Shown in pieces: positions 31,395 to 41,949 of a DNA stretch of 64,000 nucleotides. Position numbers and translations under genes: made by a program. The stretch covers positions 7,440,001 to 7,504,000 of the forward strand of contig OY979719.1 of assembly GCA_963855995.1 (NCBI GenBank), written 5' to 3'. The notes beneath the pieces are model-generated. The model ran no database searches. It saw only the letters and a program-made list of their open reading frames with translations, and was not told the origin of the DNA. Positions within the stretch are counted from its first letter, which is position 1; every line of letters begins with the position of its first letter. Origin of the DNA: Muricea muricata (taxonomy: Eukaryota > Cnidaria > Anthozoa > Malacalcyonacea > Plexauridae).

Positions 31395-31639
31395 GACGGA
31401 TCTTAGCGTTCAAAAATTGTTTTTAACTTACTCCTACCGGCGAAGTTTTCCTATTGCGTAATAGTAGATGCGGTTACAAAGCTCCCAACCAAAGTGATCC
31501 CAAAAAAAATATTAGCTATCGGTCTACTTATATACAATCATAATGGCATGCATAAATTATATGTATGAATATATTAGACTAATGACCTCATCCTCGGAAG
31601 ATTGTCGCCAAGCGTTTCCCAAGGACCATTCTGAGAGAG

Positions 31640-32009
31640 GACTACCAAATAGTTTCGGTTCGACTACATACAGCAAGTAACGGAGAGCTTTTGGAAAAGC
31701 TGGACCCGGGACTACTTTCCCGGACTGATAATTCGACAAGAATGGCACGTAGATCGGAGAAACGTTAGAGTGGGTGATGTCGTGCTCATCCAGGACAACA
31801 ATGTTGTACGCAGAGAATGGAAAATGGGAATATTCACGACGGTTCACCCAAGTGATGACAACAAGGTCAGGAGAGTAACTGTTTCTTACAAGAATTACCG
31901 CAAAGACGAAGACCCTGGACGCTGCCTAGGAGCGAAGTACACCAACATCGAGCGAGCCGTACAAAAGTTGATCGCACTTGTTCCAGTGGACAACCACGAA
32001 GAGAAATGA
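31640..32009 (+). pseudogene. BEL/Pao integrase C-terminal end
   Basis: Reads FWKSWTRDYFPGLIIRQEWH, then VGDVVLIQDNNVVRREWKMG and VRRVTVSYKNYRKDE, ending IERAVQKLIALVPVDNHEEK. This is the conserved tail of BEL/Pao Pol, including the GDVVLI strand. One frame shift is needed near 31660, or none if the upstream frame is used; the segment is otherwise open to its stop. Confidence 0.85.
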
Positions 32010-32049
32010 TATGAAAGTCAGCCTTTCTGTCCTGTCTGTGTGGTGGGAG

Positions 32050-32426
32050 TGTTTGCGTAGTGTAACGCTCAGAATTAATTATGCATTCCGGTAGACGGTC
32101 ACGAAGAGAAGCCGACTTTGGGCGGCCATATTGTTGTGTTGTAATATACTGCAGATTTGAAAGCGTTCGCTGAACATGAATGACCTAGTTATATTCATAT
32201 TCCTATGCTGATTTCGCACAAATCATCTAGTTAGAACATAATACATCACAGTAAGTTTTAAAACTGTTAAACGTTTTTAGCGTATTGTAGTATATGGAAC
32301 ATTTCTGTAGCCTTTTGGTTTTTGTATTGTTGCTTTAGGTATTCGAACCTGGTAAATATGCTCGTTTGAACGTGGTCTTTTGTGTTGATACTTATTTACG
32401 GATTAAATATCTAAGTGTGTGAAACA
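32050..32426 (+). repeat. BEL 3' LTR, 377 bp
   Basis: Starts TGTTTGCGTAGTGTAACGC and ends GTGTGTGAAACA, so its termini TGTTT and AAACA are inverse. The first 270 bases match the other LTR at 50548-50829, which is truncated. Confidence 0.88.
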
Positions 32427-32431
32427 GTATA

Positions 32432-34200
32432 GAGTGATGAACTGTGTCAAAGGCTTTTCGTAAGTCAATGAAAATACCACATGTATATTTACTTTGATCC
32501 ATATTTATTTGGGTTTGATTTAGTAAATCTAGTATAGCATGTTCTGTTGAATGGTTTTCGCGAAAACTATATTGATTTTGATACAAAACATCGTGTTTTT
32601 GGAGAAAATTTTTAAGTCGAGTAAAAATCATTTTTTCAAAAATATAGACAGGAGCGAAATTGGCCTATAATTTGAAACCGCTGCTTCGTCGTCACTTTTA
32701 AAAACAGCAATAACGTTAGCGTGTTTAAGTTTATTAGGATAATATCTGCTAATAAGTATATCTGCTAGAGGATTGCATAAAATACCGTATGCGCATTTTA
32801 GAATTTGGGCTAGGCATGAATATAGACCATATGATTTTTTAACGGAATTAGCATTACCTCCAACTCAAGTTCTGTAGGGGTAACACGATGGAACACGAAA
32901 GAATTGGGGATATTTTTTCTTGGTAGATAGTCAGTATACGACTTTCACAAATTTGACATTTTCGATGCTAGATCATGCCCAATTGAGGAAAAATATTTAT
33001 TAAAAATATTTGGGAGTTCCGAAGTGTTAGATGATATTATATTCGTTTCAGGACATCTATAAGAGATGTTATATTTTTAGAACTCGTCCTTCTACGATTA
33101 ATTAGATTGTTTATACGTTCCCATGTTTTTTTCATGTTAGTAATATTATCCTCAAAGTACTTATGATAGTAAGCTTTTTTACTCAAACGAGTAAAGACTG
33201 ATATCTTATTTCTGTAGTATTTATAGGCTACATATCATTATCACCCGAGTAAAAAAGTGATCTCTCAATCTTAATTGATTTTCTAAGGCCTCGTGTTATC
33301 CAAGGTTTGGACAATCTTTTCCTTTCACGTTTTGAAACAGGTTTTAAAGGCGCGTGTTTGTTGATTAATCTTTGTAATTTATTGTAGAATATGGGATTCG
33401 TTTGGATCATTTGTGCGTGAAATAGCATAGTTGGGGAATTTCATCATTTAATTTAATATCGGAAAAATTTCTAAAATCTCTAGATAATTTTGTTCGTTTT
33501 CGGTGGTTATCAATAGCATTCTCTGATCGGGAAATACCGAATTGCGAATAGTCATCGCTGATGTCGGAGACAATATTACCACTTAAGGTAATTTCATCAA
33601 CATTACTAGAAAATATATTGTCAATAAGTGTGGCAGAATTAGTGTGCACACGCGTAAGTTTATCAGTAGTCGGAATCAAGGGAAAACTTTGTAAGGAGCA
33701 AAGAAAATTTTGCGCAAAATTACATGTTTCACAGCGAAGTAGATTTATGTTGAAGTCAACCATAACGTAAATAGGTTTCCCAGGGACTGCATGTTTCTCA
33801 ATTGTTTCTTCAAATAGACTTGAAAACGCTCTGGAGAGTTATGTAGTCTATAAATTATTCCACGTATAATATTTGCATGTTTCGCCTGGATAATTTCAAT
33901 CCAAAGTGCTGGAAAAGCCTCATTAGTAGTTTTTTCTATTATTTTATAATTTAAAGATTTGTGAATATTTGTGAACGTCGGTACGTTTTCAAAGTTATAG
34001 TTTGGTATACTAGGATTAAAATCACTTATTTCTAGTTGATTAATTCCAGCTTCAGTGATACCAATTACGCTAAAACTGTAATCGAGCTCGTTTAGAAGAT
34101 GTGGTCGAAAATTTTCGATGTTCCTTTTCAAGCTCCTTATACATTATTGTGAAGAATAGAAAACCTAGCGTTGTTTATAGCTAGAGTAGAATTATTTTTT
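32432..34200 (-). pseudogene. LINE-L ORF2, 5' half (endonuclease to mid reverse transcriptase)
   Basis: The minus strand has the endonuclease from LKRNIENFRPHLLNELDYSF, SVIGITEAGIN, VDFNINLLRCETCNF (usually GDFN) and SATLIDNIFSSN. The linker reads INKHAPLKPVSKRERKRLSK with PWITRGLRKSI. The reverse transcriptase start has NQYSFRENHSTEHAILDLLN and IFIDLRKAFDTVHHSIL, where the BEL insertion cuts it. Several stops and shifts lie between. The continuation is at 50547-49302. Confidence 0.85.
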
Positions 34201-34552
34201 AATTGATCAAAGCTATGAGGTGAATAATATTTGCACCGCACTAATTGCGAGTGATTAGAGGCCGAGTTGTCATCTGGTGCATTTAAATTAAATACTAGAT
34301 CCAGATCATATATATAGACTTGTTATAAACAGTCTAAATTTTTTTTAGTTGATAAATTTGAATTATTGTCAAATAGATTGGAGGATTGAGTAAAGTTTAC
34401 GCCGTAACACGGCATTTCTTGAAATAAGTTCTGTTTTGTTTAGCTATCTCTTTAGCAGTAGCCATTGAAATATACATAGCGAATTAAATCACACTTATCG
34501 GATCATGTCATAGTCGACTTCAGCGTTGTATCGAAAACTTGTCCAAATCACT

Positions 34553-35305
34553 TTATTGTTGATTTTTAATTGGCTGTGAATCTTTAGATTTTCGTAGATA
34601 TATTACAGAGTTCTTTGCCCAGCAAAATCTAAAGTTGTTATCCTCTTTGACTTTTTTTGCATTTGCGAAACGCTGCTGTAACCTGGGGGTTAGATGATCG
34701 AATATAGCAGCATTCTGCAAAGATGTTTCTTGAGGCAAACCGACACTAATTGGGTCAATTTTGCGCATCTCTCGTTTTTTTTATCATCACTTGTTCACGT
34801 ATAAGGCGTCGCACGAATTTGCAAACGATAGGTTTTGCCTAATTGCTATTAGGATTTCTTGTTGCCACTCGATGAGCAATATCGATATCCAGTATCGACG
34901 CATTAACACCCATAGCTTTGAAGATTTGTTCACAAAGCTGACTAGTCTCAATCGCCGACTCTTTCGGTTTGAGCTCAGGTACACCCATCAACTTGATGTT
35001 GTATGCGTAGCTATATTGCTGAGCTTGGTCAATCGCAATTGAAAGGCTATCGACCTTGGTAGCTATCTCTGTACGGCGAGTACTTAAACGAGAGATCTGC
35101 TGTTTTGTTGATCATCATATTCGTTGCTGAGATATTCTAAGCTTTTCTCAGTTTTTTTGTCTGGTGTCGTACAGTTGCTTTTTGTTAGAGTCGTTCTGTT
35201 ACTGCTAACTTCTTGCAGCTTCATGATTATTGCTTTTAAAGAATCAACTTGACCTTTCAAGTCATCGTTCTGCTTTTTAAGAGACTTGATTGTGTCCTTA
35301 GACAT
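34553..35305 (-). pseudogene. LINE-L ORF1 (coiled coil and RRM-like domain)
   Basis: Starts at MSKDTIKSLKKQNDDLKGQV, a heptad-rich coiled coil. After a frame change it reads IKLMGVPELKPKESAIETSQ, DIDIAHRV, AKPIVCKFVRRLIREQVM and NFRFCWAKNSVIYLRK. This order, coiled coil then RRM-like domain with the AHR and KF-RR motifs, is that of L1-type ORF1 (Transposase_22) proteins, which bind RNA. ORF1 lies just upstream of the ORF2 half, as expected. Confidence 0.75.
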
Positions 35306-35709
35306 ATCGATTAAATTGTAAGGTAGGCTTAAGAAAAGAATGTTAAGAGCTCAAGAAACACACTATTTTCAATGTTTAGAGTAAGGTTGTTCTTTAGCGC
35401 GCAGACATTTGACCGCAGTGTTCGTTTAAAGTGTCACCGAGACGACATTTTTGTCCCCAATTTTTTTTCATAGTTGTAAAGTACTCATAGTTATTAAGTA
35501 CTGAACGAAGTTTCAAACGAAAATTCTAAAAAGCGACTCTGTAATCACAAGTTAAATTCTCAAATTTGACGTCCGCCATTCAAGTTATTTTATCGCATAA
35601 GACAGAGTGTGACGTCATTTTCTTAACACTACAAAGATTCGTGTTGAGTCACTATAGCGCACTAGTATAGTTACACACGTGAAATCTTTAAATTGGTTAA
35701 AAAATTACT

Positions 35710-38700
35710 ATGCCGTCAACGCGATATGTTGTTCAGGACTGCAGTAATGAATCAGACGCTAATGCAGGGATATCCTTGCATATAAGTCCAACAAATAAAC
35801 AAACAAGAGCAAGTTGGGTCCGATTTGTTCGAACAAAGCGCGCGAACTTTAACCCGCCAGACGAAACACGATTCATGGTTTGTTCTGAACACTTCACTGC
35901 GGATTGTTTTCAACGTGCTTACCATACAAAGGGAGATACGCGCCGACTAAACTTAGGAGCTGCGCCAACTGTGTGGAAAGCCAAATCCAAGCTTTTTGAG
36001 GACGAATTTTCACCAAGACAGCGCCGCAATGTAAGTAAATATATGCATGTATACTTATTAGTACTATTAGTAATCTATTACTCATTTACTAAGTAGACCA
36101 AGTTAATTTATTTCTTCTTTGCCTTATTGTTAAGATTATAAAAGATATTTTTTTCAAGAAGAAAATAACACTGAGACTGAGAATACTTCGGAAAATATCT
36201 ACCCTACGGTATGCATTATTCCAGCGGAAAAACTACGCTAATAAAAATAAAAAAAACAGTGGTCGTATAGTAAGATACATAGAGCTTAAATCACAACTCA
36301 TATTATATTGCAACTGTTTAGGTTTCAAGTCCTATCAGCTCATTCTACTCTAATGATTCTGCATTGCTAATGACTCCTAACCCAACACAAAATATGAGTA
36401 CAAATATGATACCGTTGTTAGAAATATATACATAAAAATGTGATAAACATGGAAATCATTTTTTTTTATTATGGAGGAACTTGATGAGCTTGTTCAATGT
36501 AAAACCTGCAAGGAGAAGGAAAGTATAATTCAAAAATTGGAGAACAAGATCAGGAATATGGCATAAAAATTTACAAAGAACCAAGAAAAGTGGGTTGATA
36601 CTTTTCAGACACTTGGGGAAGGAACTAAGGAAAATAAATGCAGTAAATAGAATAAATTACACTACATAGGAGAGTAAAGGTACGTACAGACAATATAAAA
36701 ACTAAATTACTTGTCCTAAGTAATTGTTATCTGTGCTTTCCATTTACAAAAGGTAATAGTAAACATACCAGCACCCCAAATATTGTGAATGAGTTAATGG
36801 AGGTCTTGGAGGCATCAAATGAAGTGCCTGAACAGGAAATGGACTGTGATGATGAAACATCAGATCCAAGTTGGAAACCACAGCAGCTGCAAAGTGAATA
36901 TGACAAGGCTGCTGATGACAATGACTCAGCACCAAAAGAAGAGTGAGTTTGACACAGCACAACCTATAACATTGAAACACATTTTGATAGCAAGTCTAGA
37001 TTATTATCCATGATTATACATATTCTACTCTTTAATTTAAGGCTATCCCATAAAGGAAAGAATGAGAGAGAAGAACCCAAAGGCATTGTTTTCCTTTCGC
37101 AGCTATGTAAACTATGTAATGAGACTATGTCTTGGAAGAGTCAACCCCACCTTCTTGGTAAATTTCCTGCTGGAAACATTTTTTTGAGTTTTGGAATTCT
37201 TTCTGCTGGGGCATCTACCGCAAAATTTCTTAGAGTATTTAAGCATATGGGACTGTTAGGATACAATGAAGTCACATATTACTACCAAAAAATTTTGTAT
37301 TCACTAAATGGTAAAGAAGTCATTCTGGCTGGAGATGGAATGCATGATAGCCTGGGCCACTCCGCAAAATATGGAACTTATACAGTTTTTTGTTGTACAA
37401 TTGGGCTAATTATCCACATTGTACTAGTCCAGGTAGCATGGTGCACTAATAAATTTTGAAAAACCAACACCTTGAATGACAATATCATAGTTGTATTTTA
37501 GACAAACCGTACATATGAGTACATATGTATTTTTTAGGCAAACCAGGCTGGTAGCATTCCTGCAATGGATGCTTTTGGAAACCAGAAAGCTATGCAATTT
37601 CTTCTAGTACTGGATTAATCATAACTGCTTTTATATCTGACAGACATGCCACTAAAACAAAATGGATGAGAGAGGTGTGTCCAAAAATGTGCAAGACAAT
37701 GGGAAAACCAGTAATCAAGCATTTCTTTGATTTATGGCATATTGGAATTTACCAAACAATATTTGCATTCAATAGCCCTGTCTGATTTTACAAAACTTTG
37801 TATAATGGACATTATTTTTACTTAGAAATACAAAAGAGGTTATTGGCAGATGGAGAAAAGCATGTGTGCGACACTTTTACTGTGTTGTGTACGACACTTT
37901 TACTGTGTTGTGTGCATGTGTACGACACTTTTACTGTGCGACACTTTTACTGAGTGCGTTGCCACAGCAACGCACTCAGGAATTGGAGAAGTAAAATGGG
38001 CTCAATTTGAGTCCTTTTTTCAGATGTAACCAATGCCCACAAAGGTCTCCCAAGCAAGATATTCAACAAATGTGCCCATAGTGATGTAGTAACGCCAGTG
38101 TTTGGTTAACTAAGGGTAAGGATGGGCCCCGCATTTACTGATTTATCATTAATTAAACAACAAACCCGTTAAATTTTTTTTGTCAGGATCTTTAGCTCTG
38201 GAGAAAATGAAAGATGCTCTTTGTTCCACCAAAATGGTGAAGGCTATCAAACAGGCATCCTCTGTGGCCCAGACTAGTTGTCTTGAAGGATACCATTCTG
38301 TAGTCAATCAATTCTCGTCAAAAATGACTCATTTTTCATACTCTGGGATGCTTTATAGGTTAGATGACTACTAAGTAAAATAACTATGACTTTTTCTGTA
38401 GTTCTCGTTCCTGTAAATATCCATTTGATAAATGTTACAGATCCATTCTCGCTGCATTACATTTCAATCACAACCTGCGACGTGGAAATAAGCTAAACCA
38501 GAATGGACAAGATCGTCTGCGAGTAACCTACATGAAATATAAAGAGGGAGAAGAAACAGACATTTACGGGAAAAACAAGACTTGAGTATGTTGTTAATAT
38601 TTTACTATAGTAATTTATTTAGTTGGTTACTAAAGCTGTTACCTTGCAATCATATATTGTATCTTATTTTATCTAGCTTATGTAGCAGATATCTGTTATC

Positions 38701-39096
38701 AACTGGTCACAATCCCCAGGAAGGAATTAGAGATGATAGACAAGAATTGAAGGAAGAAAACCCCGGTTCTCTGCATTCGATGCTGTCTCAAAAACAACCT
38801 AGACATGAAGTGATTGATTTATTTCGAGCTCGCAAGAGGAAACACAATTTTAATTGCCCGCCGACATGTACAGGTAATATTTCAACTCCCAATGCACATA
38901 CGCATACCGTAAGTCGGTTCCGCATAAATTATTGACTATAAATGTTTTTTATAATATGTTAGAAGCCGAGCTCCAGGCATTGTTGAAACCAAAAAAAGCT
39001 GCTCGTGGAATGAAAGCGCCGAAGTGCTCAAAATGTGGGAACGCAATGAAAGGCCACAAGAGAGGGTCATGTCCAGGAGCGTCAGAAAATACCTGA
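35710..39096 (+). pseudogene. Kolobok-like THAP transposase, many exons
   Basis: Exon 1 (35710-36030) encodes a THAP domain with RASWVRFVRTKRANF, VCSEHFTADCF and the AAPTVW end; it stops at GTAAGT. The first zinc Cys is Tyr (Y6). Later exons give a coiled coil (36469-36560), an acidic stretch (36755-36942), then the core: LCNETMSWKSQPHLLGKFPA, ILAGDGMHDSLGHSAKYGTY, SDRHATKTKWMREV, KPVIKHFFDLWHIG, QTSCLEGYHSVVNQFSSKMT, HFSYSGML and ILAALHFNHNLRRG. The last exon has CSKCGNAMKGHKRGSC and stops at 39094-39096. Breaks include stops near 36560 and 37610 and a repeat inserted near 37860. Confidence 0.85.
37857..37980. repeat. Short tandem repeat and palindrome inside the transposase gene
   Basis: The unit CGACACTTTTACTGTG occurs four times, partly with GTGTA or GTGTG between units. 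It ends in the perfect palindrome CTGAGTGCGTTGCC then its inverse. It separates the LWHIG exon from the next conserved segment (VKWAQFESFF). Confidence 0.85.
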
Positions 39097-39783
39097 TCAA
39101 ACATCTTCGTCTTCTTCGAAGCCCTTATATTCTTGGCCTTCAGGGTTGGGGAACGTTTTACTGATTACATTGTAGCAGCACGCGGGCAAGGGAAGATGTC
39201 TCGAGCTCCCTGTAAAATGCCATACAAGACGTACCAACTGCCTGTAAGATACTGCGCGCAAAAACCTGTAAATAAGTATTAATTCATCACGTTAACTTAC
39301 AAGTAATATTTACCATTAAAGTTAGAATATTGAAACATCAATGCAAGTCTTACTCTGCTCTAGTCTTTTGTCCCTCACGAAACACAGAAGCATAGTTCCT
39401 GCGCCCTTTTGTTTTTAAGCCCAAAGCAGCATGCTCCAGAACCCATTCGTTTAACGCATTCCTGTCGCAAACGCTTTTGCTTTGCTCAATTGAAACGAAT
39501 AGATGTTAAAATACACTTACCAAGAAGCAAATTCGATCTCAGCATTAAAACGCTGCTGCCAAATACTGGCATTTTGCTCTTCCTCGGCCACAATTTGCTC
39601 GTACTGTGCTATTTCTTCAGGCGAAGCAAGAGGTTCTATATTGTCGTCGTGAGGTAGAAATTCTGAATCAGATTCGCCCGAAATTGCCGTATAGTACTCC
39701 GACGATTCGCATAATGATTCTGTTTCGCTCCACGAGGCAGACGAACAACTAGATGCTGCTGAATTCGATATTTTTTTCTTTTA
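39097..39783 (-). CDS. Accessory gene of the Kolobok-like element, P2X7-tail-like
   Basis: Three exons on the minus strand: 39783-39521, 39461-39354 and 39265-39097. Both introns have GT and AG ends, and the codons split across each junction fit. The protein is Ser/Glu-rich at first (SSEYYTAISGESDSEFLPHD), then EPLASPEEIAQYEQIVAEEE, NALNEWVLEHAALGLKTKGR, FLRAVSYRQLVRLVWHFTGS and LPACCYNVISKTFPNPEGQE. The last half resembles the domain at the tail of P2X7 receptors that is common in transposon-borne genes of aquatic animals. No start codon was found: a TAA precedes the first residues. Its stop abuts the transposase stop. Role unknown. Confidence 0.7.
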
Positions 39784-40054
39784 GAGCTTCTCTGTTAAGC
39801 TGTTTATTGTAAGGGCAATGGCGATTGCGTCGCGTTGTGTTAAGAAAATGACGTCACAATCTCTTAAATGGTAGTGGTAAATATTTTAATGGCGGACGCC
39901 AATTTCACCACTTTCGAAGGCTTTTATCAGCGGGACTATTTGTTCAAATCGAGCAAAATTTTGAATACTAGTTAATTATCTATATCTTAATTATTTAGAC
40001 ATAAAATTTGGACAAAATTCGAAGGTCAATTTTCATCTCATGGTGACACTTTAA

Positions 40055-40853
40055 CCCAACCTGATCGATCATTTTGAGTTCGCAAACGATCAAAGTTTAC
40101 TTGAAATGCGTAGAAGCAAAAACGAAAAACATTGTAAATAATTTTTGAAAACATGTAGCTATAATATCACTATAATAACGTCATCATTTTGAAATGCTAA
40201 TAAAATCCACTTGGTTTAGTGTCCTTACTTTTTATCAACAATCATTTTGTAGTGATTTAAAAGAGATTTAGCCATTAACTTTGGAATTTTGGCCAATGAC
40301 CAAGGATTTTTTTACCATTTGCTTACGTCAGCAAATTTTAAATCGTCTATAACGGCGAAATGAAAGAGATAAAGAGCGAGAACTCTTCAGATCTGTACTC
40401 TCCATACTCGAAAGTAGTAAGTTATTATACAATTATTTAGTTCCACTGGGGTGCACGGCGGAATTTGTATCCTAGGCTGTTTTCCACTTCATGGCAAACG
40501 GCCTATTTGTTTTACCAAGGAATTTTCTCCTTTTGCTAGTTTTGGACTATTCACAATGTTCACATCTGATATACACACGATCCTGACATAATGGGTTCTA
40601 TTTCCCATAAAACGTTCGCTCACTTGGCGTTGTGTGTCTCATGACACTACTGGCGCCACACGAGAGAGTGGGCTCTTTACGGAAGGACACTGTGTGTTCT
40701 CTTTACTTAAACCTTGAAAAACTTGATATGGATGTATTCTTTAATGACCTTTGTGTTCACGGTATATATAATGTCAGTTAGCAACAGGAAAGTTAGGTGC
40801 AGAACGGACCAACATGGAAAATTTTGGTTGGGTATAAAGTGTTGGGTATAAAC
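40055..40853. other. Unassigned stretch right of the Kolobok-like element
   Basis: Once the transposon is removed, this would continue upstream from LINE-L ORF1, so its first part may be LINE 5' untranslated sequence. No reading frame, RNA gene or repeat shared with the rest of the window was recognised until about 40830, where family R resumes. Confidence 0.4.
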
Positions 40854-41180
40854 TCAAAAACTATACTGTCCGTAACGTCCTTCTTGGATTATAAAGTTTC
40901 GATACACTACTGGGAAAGAAACGTCGATAATCTGCGGGGCAAGCTCACGTCTGCGCGCAACAGCAGCTAAAGGAGGTCTGCTCTTTACTGGATTTTTAAG
41001 GATGGGCAATATTGCTCCACGAGCTAGTATTTCACGAGTAGAACCTGAAAAAACAAAAACACTTACTGTGAAACAAATGAATGTTATGAAGACCAATGTT
41101 AACCATTGATTGTGCGCGTCTTTACACAACCAACAATTAGCACTTTTGTTGGTTTTCCCTGAGTCTGTTATCCTCACCAA
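40854..41180 (-). other. Open frame with a hydrophobic segment in family R
   Basis: 108 codons are open, starting MVRITDSGKTNKSANCWLCK and including LTLVFITFICFTVSVFVFSG, a possible membrane segment. The part around the hydrophobic stretch is also readable at 8390-8458. I do not recognise the protein. It may be chance, or an exon of whatever gene family R once carried. Confidence 0.3.
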
Positions 41181-41599
41181 CCAGCCTTGTTTTGAATCAT
41201 TTGATGCAAAGAGAACTAACTATTTGCATCAATGCGAAGCTTGGTAGTGAAGGCAATAGCGTTGGAGAAAATTTCGATCAATGGTGTTCAATGAAAAGCT
41301 TGGTTATTTTGTATTGAAGCATTAATATAACAAAGGTTCATAGTATTCGAATCTTATTTAGTTTCATGAGTCCAATCTTAAATACAATGCGTTAGACCTT
41401 GTAAAATCGCTATTTGACAAAGCTGCATAGATACTGTAATTTATATATTACGTAGGTATTTGCAGCAATATAATCTATATAGTACCGTATCAATTTACGA
41501 GGCTTTAACAAATTTTGGTGACTAACAAATTTCCTATAAACAAAGATTTCCCGTTGTAGTAGGTAATAATTCACCGAGTATTATCAAGGGCCGTGACCT
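41181..41599. repeat. Family R block matching 8540-8990
   Basis: Non-coding. Follows the same order as 8540-8990, including a segment with GGGCCGTGACCTGACAGTTC near its right end. Confidence 0.6.
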
Positions 41600-41905
41600 G
41601 ACAGTTCAGTTGCGCACCGAGAAGTAATTCTCAATCGTGAAATATTAGACAAATTAAAACAAGAATTAGTATGCTTAAAGCACTCATATTGTTCTTTCCT
41701 AAAATGCTTTTCACACACATACACGTTCCCGCTATTGGTTTGTCGACGCAAACTCTCGTCCACAACACGGTCGTTCGTGATAACGCTTATCTAAGCTTCG
41801 CTTGTTTCCTTTGATAATTCATCTGTCTCTGCAAGAATTTTAATGGCTACACTGTGCTTTCGACCTGTCGCGCAACCATATATGGAGCAATTTGCTCCTG
41901 GAATC
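41600..41905 (-). pseudogene. THAP-domain remnant, copy 2
   Basis: Better preserved than the copy at 8959-9290. It reads CSIYGCATGRKH (Cys-x4-Cys), LAETDELSKETSEA, a stop, ISVITNDRVVDESLRRQ and YVCEKHFRKEQYE (Cys-x2-His). All four zinc ligands are present. The upstream residues IPGAN lack a nearby Met, so this is an internal exon or a decayed start. Confidence 0.65.
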
Positions 41906-41949
41906 GCGAAAAAATCGCCTAAATACGATGATTTTAATTTCCCTCAGCT

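Larger units (their letters stand above)
30954..31516. mobile_element. Small MULE-like element carrying telomeric repeats and a tRNA-like sequence
   Basis: A 563-bp element with inverted ends of about 78 bp (shared core TTTTTTTTGGGATCACTTTG and GCAATAGGAAAACTTCGCC). It is flanked by an exact 9-bp duplication, TATCGGTCT (30945-30953 and 31517-31525). Copy C has a single TATCGGTCT at 59525-59533, so it is the empty site. A 9-bp duplication fits MULEs, though the ends do not resemble the 7-kb MULE. The interior is a CCCTAA array and a tRNA-like stretch with no protein gene. Confidence 0.85.
25044..31576 (-). mobile_element. Ty3/gypsy family M, copy B, with three nested insertions
   Basis: A near full-length minus-strand element. 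From its 5' end: LTR (31576-30908), primer site, gag, protease, reverse transcriptase, RNase H, integrase, polypurine tract and 3' LTR (25140-25044). Inserted into it are a small MULE-like element in the 5' LTR (30954-31516), a TA-flanked palindromic element in gag (29684-30385) and a LINE in integrase (26344-27470). Copy C (55441-59586) lacks all three and gives the empty sites. No target duplication is visible, because the 5' LTR has lost its outer two bases at the 31576/31577 junction. Confidence 0.9.
30908..31576 (-). repeat. 5' LTR of family M copy B, interrupted
   Basis: Matches the 99-bp LTR at 59488-59586 except for the insertion at 30954-31516 and the loss of the outer two bases. It then changes abruptly to BEL sequence at 31577. 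Confidence 0.85.
31577..32426 (+). mobile_element. BEL/Pao retrotransposon, 3' end
   Basis: The end of integrase and the 3' LTR of a BEL element. Its right edge ends in AAACA followed by GTATA (32427-32431) within a LINE. The same GTATA lies at 50543-50547 immediately before the 5' LTR of the other BEL piece, at the matching LINE position. The two are therefore halves of one insertion or of duplicated copies of it. Confidence 0.88.
35430..40050 (+). mobile_element. Kolobok-like THAP transposon, 4.6 kb, two convergent genes
   Basis: The ends AGTGTCACC (35430) and GGTGACACT (40050) are inverse and each is flanked by TTAA (35426-35429 and 40051-40054). Further blocks are shared in inverse near the ends, such as GACGTCCGCCATT and TGTGACGTCATTTTCTTAACAC (shown in part: GTGACGTCATTTTCTTAAC). 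TTAA targets with a THAP-transposase are the description of the Kolobok superfamily. It sits upstream of LINE-L ORF1, probably in its 5' untranslated region. Confidence 0.88.

Noticed and set aside
31087-31413. Long Gly-Leu repeat protein on the minus strand
   Set aside because: It is only the translation of the CCCTAA array; there is no composition or signal of a real gene.
36727-36980. Two minus-strand frames in the Kolobok-like element
   Set aside because: They are opposite an acidic plus-strand exon that ends in a GTGAGT donor.
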